From the NCBI GenBank assembly GCA_946886065.1, contig CAMPHU010000060.1, positions 1 through 22,001 on the forward strand: 22,001 nucleotides of DNA, given 5' to 3'. This DNA is from an uncultured Massilia sp. GTDB taxonomy: Bacteria; Pseudomonadota; Gammaproteobacteria; Burkholderiales; Burkholderiaceae. The notes below the pieces were generated by a model. It was not told the DNA's origin. It ran no database searches and was given only the letters and a program-made list of their open reading frames with translations. Below are positions 16,849-22,001 of this stretch, in pieces; positions within the stretch are counted from its first letter, which is position 1; every line of letters begins with the position of its first letter. The position numbers were made by a program, and so were the translations under genes.

Positions 16849-18290
16849 TCAAACACATCAAACTCATCGTGACTCCGCTGGCGCTGGCGATGGCGCTGGC
16901 AGGCTGCATGTCGCTGGCGCCCAAGTACGAGCGTCCGGCCGCGCCGGTGGCCGGCAGCTTCCCTGACGTGCCGCGTGCAGCCACCGCCCCTGGTAACGCG
17001 GCGTCGGCGGAAGCGCCGGCGGCCATGGAATGGCAGCGCTTCTTCGCCGATGCGCGCCTGCGCCAGCTGATCGAGCTGTCGCTGGCCAACAACCGCGACC
17101 TGCGCATCGCCATCGCCAACATCGAGCAGGCACGCTCGCAATACCGCATCCAGCGCGCCGACCGCCTGCCGACGGTGGGCGCGGCCGTGACCGGCCAGCG
17201 CCAGACCACCGGCGAGGACGAGCCGATCAACAGCGTCTACCAGGCCGGCTTCACGGTATCGAGCTTCGAGCTCGACCTGTTCGGCCGTGTGCGCAACCTG
17301 TCGGAAGCGGCGCTGGCGCAGTACCTCGCCACCGAGGAAGCGCGCAAGACCACGCAGATCAGCCTGGTCGCTTCGGTCGCCAACGCCTACCTGCAGCTGC
17401 TGGCGGACGAGGAACTGCTGTCGCTGGCCCAGCGCACCGTGCAGACGCGCGAGGAATCGGACAAGCTGACCAAGCTGCGCTTCGAGAACGGCGTGGTGTC
17501 GCGCCTCGAGCTGCAGCAATCGCGCTCGCTGGTCGAGACCGCGCGCACCACCCTGGCCCAGGCCCAGCGCCAGCGCGCGCAGGACATCAACCTGCTGACC
17601 CTGCTGGTCGGCCAGCCGCTGCCTGAGCTGCAGCCGGGTGCGGCGCCTTTGACCACCACTTTGGCCGCGACCGAGCTGCCGGACCTGCCGGCCGGGCTGC
17701 CGTCCGACCTGCTGGCCAGCCGCCCGGACATCCGCGCGGCCGAGCAGCAGCTGATCGCCGCCAACGCCAACATCGGCGCGGCGCGCGCCAACTTCTTCCC
17801 GCGCATCTCGCTGACGGGCAGCGTGGGCAGCGCCAGCACCGAGCTGTCGGGGCTGTTCAAGAGCGGCTCGTATGGCTGGACCTTCGCGCCGCAGGCGGTC
17901 CTGCCGATCTTCGACTACGGCCGCAATTCCGCGGTGCTGGGCAGCGCCCGGGCGCAGCGCGACGTCGCGGTGGCGCAGTACGAGCGCTCGATCCAGACCG
18001 CGTTCCGCGAAGTGGCGGATGCGCTGGCGGGACAGGCGACCTTCAGCGAGCAGCTGCGCGCCCAGCGTGCGGTGGCCGAGGCGGAAAGCGAACGCTTCAA
18101 CCTGTCGGACCTGCGTTACCGGAACGGGGCGGCGAGCTACCTGGACCTGCTGGATGCGCAGCGCTCGCTGTTCCAGGCGCAGCAGCTGGCGATCCAGGCG
18201 AACCTGCTGCGTTTGCAGAACCAGGTGACCTTGTACCGCGTGCTGGGTGGCGGGTGGACGGAGCCCGCGGCGCCGGTCGCGGCGCGCTGA
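16845..18290 (+). CDS. oprM: Outer-membrane efflux lipoprotein (OprM/TtgC, NodT family)
   Basis: Trimeric outer-membrane channel that completes the tripartite pump. 481 residues with two outer-membrane efflux protein repeats, typical of the TolC/OprM group. The lipoprotein signal MIKHIKLIVTPLALAMALAG is followed by the lipidated Cys21. SLAPKYERPAAPVAG after it is characteristic of the NodT family. Long amphipathic helices are evident, such as IELSLANNRDLRIAIANIEQ and LRFENGVVSRLELQQSRSLV in the first half and LRYRNGAASYLDLLDAQRSL in the second. The ATG at 16845 overlaps the acrB stop by 4 nt, so translation is coupled. Unlike enteric bacteria, which encode tolC elsewhere, the whole system is in one operon here. 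A strong terminator follows 14 nt after the stop. Confidence 0.96.
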   Translation: MIKHIKLIVTPLALAMALAGCMSLAPKYERPAAPVAGSFPDVPRAATAPGNAASAEAPAAMEWQRFFADARLRQLIELSLANNRDLRIAIANIEQARSQYRIQRADRLPTVGAAVTGQRQTTGEDEPINSVYQAGFTVSSFELDLFGRVRNLSEAALAQYLATEEARKTTQISLVASVANAYLQLLADEELLSLAQRTVQTREESDKLTKLRFENGVVSRLELQQSRSLVETARTTLAQAQRQRAQDINLLTLLVGQPLPELQPGAAPLTTTLAATELPDLPAGLPSDLLASRPDIRAAEQQLIAANANIGAARANFFPRISLTGSVGSASTELSGLFKSGSYGWTFAPQAVLPIFDYGRNSAVLGSARAQRDVAVAQYERSIQTAFREVADALAGQATFSEQLRAQRAVAEAESERFNLSDLRYRNGAASYLDLLDAQRSLFQAQQLAIQANLLRLQNQVTLYRVLGGGWTEPAAPVAAR

Positions 18291-18304
18291 GCGTTTTCAT
18301 CGGA

Positions 18305-18328
18305 ACGGGCCTTCGCGGCCCGTTTTTT
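18305..18328 (+). terminator. Rho-independent terminator of the efflux operon
   Basis: Stem ACGGGCC (18305-18311) / GGCCCGT (18317-18323) with loop TTCGC, followed by a run of six T. A textbook structure starting 14 nt after the oprM stop codon. Confidence 0.92.
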
Positions 18329-18348
18329 ACTTTGCGGCGTGCATGCAA

Positions 18349-18378
18349 ACTTGGGTCCCCGCCTTCGCGGGGATGACG
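18349..18378 (-). repeat. REP-like palindrome, copy E
   Basis: ACTTGGGTCCCCGCCTTCGC followed by GGGGATGACG, identical to copy B over all 30 bases. Preceded by GCATGCAA, like the flank of copy A read in reverse. It sits 20 nt after the efflux-operon terminator. Confidence 0.85.
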
Positions 18379-18444
18379 TGCGAGAGCTAACGCAAAGTCA
18401 TCCTCACCCACAGCTCTGAGACCGTTATTCCCCCACTGGCGGCA

Positions 18445-18475
18445 ATGACTCCCCGCGAAGGCGGGACCCAATTTT
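18445..18475 (+). repeat. REP-like palindrome, copy F
   Basis: ATGACTCCCCGCGAAGGCGG followed by GACCCAATTTT, inverted relative to copy E about 66 nt away. One G of the right arm is missing compared with copy D. Its end overlaps the stop codon of the convergent GlxA-family gene (18474-18476). Confidence 0.8.
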
Positions 18476-19421
18476 ATGTGCTCCGCAACTCGCGCACGCC
18501 CTTGCCAAGCCGCTTGCGCAGTAAGCTGCGCAAGGTCACCCCATCGCGATACCCCACCTGCTCCGCAATCCGCTCCACCGCCAGATCGCTCGTCCTGAGC
18601 AAATGCACCGCCCGTTCGATCCGCAGATCCTGCACATGCCCCACCGGCGTCTTCCCCAGGGTATCGGCCAGCCTTCGCGCCAAGGTACGCTTGCTGGTCG
18701 CCAGCGCCCCCGCCGCCGCATCCAGGCTGAACCGCTCCGCCAGATGTTCCCGTGCCCATCGGTCGAAACCGGCGACCAGCGGATCGTGATGCAGCAAATG
18801 ATCCGAGATCACATAAGCGCTCTGGCTCGGCCGCGCATCGACGATCAGATAGCGCGCCACCAGCGCCGCCAGCTCGGGACTGGACTGCCGGATCAGCCAC
18901 AGCGCCAGGTCCAGGTGCCCCAAGGCCGCGCCCGCCGTGACGAACTGCCCCGACTGCACCACCATGCGTCGCGCATCCAGGCTGACATGCGGATAACGCT
19001 CGCGGAACATCGGTGTCAGCCACCAGGTGCAGGTCGCCTCATGCCCGTCCAGCAGCCCGGTCTCGGCCAGCACGAAGGCGCCGATGCACGGCGCCGCGAT
19101 GCGCACGCCCTGCTCCGCCCAGCGCCGCAAGGCCAGGCCGGCGTCGCGTACTTCGTCGGTGGCGAGCGCTTGCGCCAGCGGCTCCGGCATCTTGTAGCCG
19201 ATTGCCGGTACGATGACCAGGTCCGGCACGCCGCAAGTCTCGGCCGGCACGACCGGCACCCCCAGCCCCTGCGCACTGCGCACTTCGGGACGCACACCGG
19301 CCAAGGTAAGCTCGAAAGGCGCATGCGGCCCGGCCAGCTCGCCGGCCGTGCGGAAGGCATCGAGCACCGCGGCCAAACCGGTGTCAAATACGGCATTCAG
19401 GACGAGAACGACGATGCGCAT
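18474..19421 (-). CDS. GlxA-family transcriptional regulator (DJ-1/PfpI + AraC HTH)
   Basis: 315 residues. The N-terminal DJ-1/PfpI-like domain (about 1-180) has the nucleophile-elbow region VRIAAPCIGAFVLAETGLLDG, with the Cys at 112. The C-terminal AraC/XylS DNA-binding domain (about 215-312) carries two HTH motifs (FSLDAAAGALATSKRTLARR; LAVERIAEQVGYRDGVTLRS). GlxA-type proteins regulate varied metabolic genes, often quaternary-amine or amino-acid catabolism; the effector here is unknown. It is divergent from the thioesterase gene with a 93-bp gap, so regulation of that neighbour is possible. The stop codon lies at the edge of REP-like copy F, so the last residues may have been reshaped by the repeat. 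Confidence 0.92.
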   Translation of the reverse strand: MRIVVLVLNAVFDTGLAAVLDAFRTAGELAGPHAPFELTLAGVRPEVRSAQGLGVPVVPAETCGVPDLVIVPAIGYKMPEPLAQALATDEVRDAGLALRRWAEQGVRIAAPCIGAFVLAETGLLDGHEATCTWWLTPMFRERYPHVSLDARRMVVQSGQFVTAGAALGHLDLALWLIRQSSPELAALVARYLIVDARPSQSAYVISDHLLHHDPLVAGFDRWAREHLAERFSLDAAAGALATSKRTLARRLADTLGKTPVGHVQDLRIERAVHLLRTSDLAVERIAEQVGYRDGVTLRSLLRKRLGKGVRELRST

Positions 19422-19514
19422 GGCAGATTCGGTATCGATATAGTCAATTCTGCCAGTTTCTCATTGCCACCCGCCGCTGTACAGTGAGGCCATGTTCGAA
19501 CAAGGAGAAAACAC

Positions 19515-19955
19515 ATGTTCCAGAAAACTCTGGTCGCCGGATGGGGCGACATGGACTTCAATGCCCACATGCGCAATACCGCCTACCTCGACAAGTCGGC
19601 CGACGTGCGCATGATGTACTTCGCCGAGCACGGTTTCCCGATGAGCGAATTCATGCGCTTGCAGCTGGGGCCGGTAGTGATGAAAGACCAGATCGAGTAC
19701 TTCCGCGAATGCCGCCTGCTCGACGAGATCACGGTCACCTTCGAGATGGCCGGGCTGTCGGAGGACGCCAGCCGCATGAACCTGCGGAACACCTTCTACC
19801 GCGACGGCGTGCTGTGCGCGCGCGTGACCTCGCTGGGCGGCTGGTTCGACCTGCGCCAGCGCAAGCTGACCGTCCCGCCGCCCGAGCTGGCCGAGCTGCT
19901 GCGCAGCCTGGCGCGCACCGAGGACTTCGCCGGCCTGCCGGGGAGCGCGCGCTGA
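19515..19955 (+). CDS. Hotdog-fold acyl-CoA thioesterase (4HBT/YbgC-like)
   Basis: 146 residues, a single hotdog domain. The N-terminal motif WGDMDFNAHMRNTAYLD (10-26) is the 4HBT/YbgC-type active-site segment, with the probable catalytic Asp at position 14. IEYFRECRLLDEITVTFEMA fits the central strands. It probably hydrolyses an acyl- or aryl-CoA; the substrate cannot be read from sequence. The ATG at 19515 has a strong ribosome-binding site (AAGGAG, 19502-19507). An ATG at 19491, with an open frame in another phase, is a shadow. Divergent from the GlxA-family regulator. Confidence 0.87.
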   Translation: MFQKTLVAGWGDMDFNAHMRNTAYLDKSADVRMMYFAEHGFPMSEFMRLQLGPVVMKDQIEYFRECRLLDEITVTFEMAGLSEDASRMNLRNTFYRDGVLCARVTSLGGWFDLRQRKLTVPPPELAELLRSLARTEDFAGLPGSAR

Positions 19956-19986
19956 GCGTGTGTTGAAGCGCGGAATTGACTGAAGG

Positions 19987-20003
19987 CCCGGACGCAGTCC
20001 GGG
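19987..20003. other. Small hairpin after the thioesterase gene
   Basis: Perfect inverted repeat CCCGGAC-GCA-GTCCGGG located 32 nt after the thioesterase stop. No T-run follows, so a terminator role is uncertain. It may be a decayed repeat or a weak terminator upstream of the next gene. Confidence 0.4.
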
Positions 20004-20062
20004 AACGATTTGGCTACACTGGATGCATCGACCGCTTGACGCGCCCTGAGCGCCCGCCGGCC

Positions 20063-20812
20063 ATGCGACAATTCTTGCACACACACTGGAAGCTGATTGC
20101 GATCCTGCTTGCCATCGTGCTGGCGCTGATCACGGCGGAAATCGATTCCGCCCCCGCCGCGCCGCCGCTGACGGCGCGCCTGCGCGCCCACGTGGAAGCG
20201 ACCACCGCCACGAAGCCCGATGTATCCGGACGCTATATCGAAACCACGCTCCAAAGCTTCGGTTACGCGCCCGTGCGCGCGCGCCAGACGCGCGACATCG
20301 AAGTGGCGGTCGCGAACCTGGCGCCGGGCGCACGGCCCGAGCGCGTCTTCATCGTCGGCGACCGCGGCGGCGGAACAGCGGCGGTGCTGGAGCTGGCGCG
20401 CATCCTGAAGACCATGCAGCCCAGCCGCGGCACGGAAATCCGCTTCGTGTTCTTCGCCGGCCAGGCGTCCCCGCCAGTTGCAGACGGGCCGCCGGAGGCA
20501 GGCAGCTTCATCGCCTTCTCGGGCACGATGGAAGCGTCGGCGCGGGTGCGCCAGGCGCTGGACGCGTTCAGGGAACAGACGGATACGCTGGATCACGGCC
20601 TGGCGGCGCCGGCCCACGCGATGGGCGTCACCCTGTCGGACCATCGCAGCCGCGACCGCCGCGGGTCCCCCGCCCTCCTGATCACCGAAACCGGCTTCCT
20701 GGCCTACCCCTACCACCGCACGGCGCACAAGGTGGACGTGGACGGCATGGCGCGCGTGGTCAGCGGCCTGGCGCGCACCATCACCGCGCTCGCGGGCGCG
20801 GTGCGCACCTAG
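20063..20812 (+). CDS. Membrane-anchored M28-peptidase-like protein lacking zinc ligands
   Basis: 249 residues from the ATG at 20063; a TTG at 19976 would add 29 residues with no homology and is rejected. Residues about 10-25 form one hydrophobic helix (LIAILLAIVLALITA), a probable membrane anchor with the rest in the periplasm. The body follows the order of M28 aminopeptidases: RVFIVGD...GGGTAAVLELARIL (94-114), EIRFVFFAGQA (125-135), LSDHRS (191-196), PALLITETGF (203-212) and YPYHRTAHK (215-223). The expected HxD and DDNASG ligand segments are deleted or replaced, the catalytic Glu pair (usually GEE) reads GQA, and only the final His (218) is kept. It is probably not an active zinc peptidase. 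Convergent with hemW, 4 nt apart. Confidence 0.65.
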   Translation: MRQFLHTHWKLIAILLAIVLALITAEIDSAPAAPPLTARLRAHVEATTATKPDVSGRYIETTLQSFGYAPVRARQTRDIEVAVANLAPGARPERVFIVGDRGGGTAAVLELARILKTMQPSRGTEIRFVFFAGQASPPVADGPPEAGSFIAFSGTMEASARVRQALDAFREQTDTLDHGLAAPAHAMGVTLSDHRSRDRRGSPALLITETGFLAYPYHRTAHKVDVDGMARVVSGLARTITALAGAVRT

Positions 20813-20816
20813 CCGC

Positions 20817-22001
20817 TCACTCGGCCAGGAACATCTCCTGCAGGTCGTTCAGGAAACGCTGGCCCAGTTCGGTCGGGCGGATCAGCTTGTGGTCGCGGTA
20901 GAGCAGGCCCTTGGCCTCGGCCTCGTTCAGGGTCTTGGCGATTGTGCCGATGCTCATGCCGGTGCGCTCGCCGAACAGGTTCGGATCGAAGCCGTCGACC
21001 AGGCGCAGCGCGTTGAGCATGAATTCGAAACCCATGTCGGCGCGGCCGATCTCGCGCTCTTCCTGCATCGGGTTGCCGCGCCTGGCGGCCTCGATGAAGG
21101 AAGCCGGCTGCTTGAAGCGCGCCTGGCGCAGGATGCGGTGCGGGAAGGAGATCTTCGAATGCGCCCCGGCGCCGATGCCGAGGTAGTCGCCGAACTGCCA
21201 GTAGTTCAGGTTGTGGCGCGCCCGGCGGCCGGGCTTACCGTAGGCCGACACTTCGTAGTGTTCGTAGCCCGCCGCGGCGGTCATTTCCGCGATCATGTCC
21301 TGCATGTCGGCACTGAGATCGTCGTCCGGCAGCTGCGGCGGATACTTGGCGAACACCGTGTTCGGTTCCATCGTCAGGTGGTAGAGCGACAAATGCGGCG
21401 GCTGGAAGGACAGCGCGGTCTCCAGGTCGCGGCGCGCTTCCTCCAGGGACTGCTGCGGCAGCGCGTACATCAGGTCGAGGTTGAAATTGTCGAAGGTCGA
21501 CTGCGCGATCTCGACCGCGCGGCGTGCTTCGTCACCGTCATGGATGCGGCCCAGCGCCTTGAGGTGGGCCGGATTGAAACTCTGGATGCCGATCGACAGC
21601 CGGTTGACGCCGCTGCCGCGGTAGGCCTTGAAACGCTCCGACTCGAAGGTGCCGGGATTGGCTTCCATCGTGATCTCGGCGTCGAGTTCGAGCGGCAGCA
21701 GGGTGCGCACCATGGCCAGCAGCTGGTCCAGGGCTTGCGCCGACATCAGGCTGGGCGTACCGCCGCCGATGAAGACGGTGTGGATCTTGCGGCCCCAGAT
21801 CAGGGGCAGCGACTGCTCCAGGTCCAGGCGCACGGCGTCCAGGTAGTCCTGCTCGGGCACCTCGCCCTTGGCCTCGTGCGAGTTGAAATCGCAGTAAGGG
21901 CATTTGCGCACGCACCAGGGCCAGTGGATGTAGAGCGACAGCGGCGGCAGCGCGCTCAGGTTCAGCGCGCCCGGCTGCAGGTATTGCAGCGCGGCGGTGG
22001 C
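20817..22001 (-). CDS. hemW: Radical SAM heme chaperone HemW, 5' end outside window
   Basis: Delivers heme to respiratory enzymes; once annotated as an oxygen-independent coproporphyrinogen III oxidase homologue. The visible part is 394 residues and the frame is still open at the window edge, so a short N-terminal piece is missing. A GTG at 21911 gives an internal open frame but would cut the iron-sulfur motif in half. In-frame upstream sequence reads SLYIHWPWCVRKCPYC, giving the radical-SAM CxxxCxxC. Other features are VFIGGGTPSLMSAQ (SAM-binding region), EANPGTFE, NRLSIGIQSFNPAHLKALGR and the HemW C-terminal domain with MGFEFMLNALRLVDGF. The HemN-specific N-terminal extension cannot be judged, but the C-terminus and NLNYWQFGDYLGIGAGAHSK fit HemW. 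Confidence 0.95.
   Translation of the reverse strand, partial: ATAALQYLQPGALNLSALPPLSLYIHWPWCVRKCPYCDFNSHEAKGEVPEQDYLDAVRLDLEQSLPLIWGRKIHTVFIGGGTPSLMSAQALDQLLAMVRTLLPLELDAEITMEANPGTFESERFKAYRGSGVNRLSIGIQSFNPAHLKALGRIHDGDEARRAVEIAQSTFDNFNLDLMYALPQQSLEEARRDLETALSFQPPHLSLYHLTMEPNTVFAKYPPQLPDDDLSADMQDMIAEMTAAAGYEHYEVSAYGKPGRRARHNLNYWQFGDYLGIGAGAHSKISFPHRILRQARFKQPASFIEAARRGNPMQEEREIGRADMGFEFMLNALRLVDGFDPNLFGERTGMSIGTIAKTLNEAEAKGLLYRDHKLIRPTELGQRFLNDLQEMFLAE

Noticed and set aside
20817..21911. HemW starting at the GTG at 21911
   Set aside because: It would remove the first cysteine of CxxxCxxC; the frame continues upstream to the window edge with family sequence.

Overview
The window is dense, GC-rich DNA in which one strand carries long antisense open frames almost everywhere. 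It encodes a complete upper Entner-Doudoroff/oxidative pentose module, an RND efflux operon and HemW. This combination, the SD-poor starts and the protein flavour suggest a betaproteobacterium, most likely Oxalobacteraceae (Massilia/Telluria/Duganella type). That assignment is inference; no rRNA or other taxonomic marker is present.

Positions 1-8294 hold central sugar metabolism. On the minus strand, edd and eda overlap by 4 nt and are followed closely by a truncated HExxH 'Vgr-related' protein. Divergently on the plus strand lie pgi and an SMP-30/gluconolactonase-type lactonase, then an intergenic repeat pair, then zwf and hexR. Four AT-rich 15-nt sites of the form TGTAGTNAATTTACA lie upstream of edd, pgi and zwf (two sites at zwf). 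They resemble published HexR operators, and hexR is encoded in the same cluster. The picture is glucose-6-P (Pgi) -> 6-P-gluconolactone (Zwf) -> 6-P-gluconate (lactonase, possibly the SMP-30 protein) -> KDPG (Edd) -> pyruvate + GAP (Eda), with HexR probably sensing KDPG. No canonical 6-phosphogluconolactonase (pgl) is present in the window. A stand-alone transaldolase gene (tal) follows at 10667-11596.

Positions 8321-10432 hold an exported ankyrin protein built from a duplicated 121-residue module plus an unrecognised C-terminal domain, and a free methionine-(R)-sulfoxide reductase with all three cysteines.

Positions 11664-18328 hold an acrR/ttgR-type TetR repressor divergent from an acrA-acrB-oprM type RND efflux operon. 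The intergenic region carries a strong match to the E. coli AcrR operator, and a clear terminator closes the operon.

Positions 18474-22001 hold a GlxA-family regulator, a divergent hotdog thioesterase, a membrane-anchored protein that looks like an M28 peptidase stripped of its zinc ligands, and HemW, which is cut by the window end.

Three intergenic regions carry inverted pairs of the same REP-like palindrome (core TTGGGTCCCCGCC...GGGGATGACG). I see no tRNA, rRNA, CRISPR array, IS element or prophage. Most of the window is standard chromosomal biology. The best candidates for something new are the lactonase assignment, the decayed M28 pseudo-peptidase, the duplicated ankyrin protein and the repeat family.
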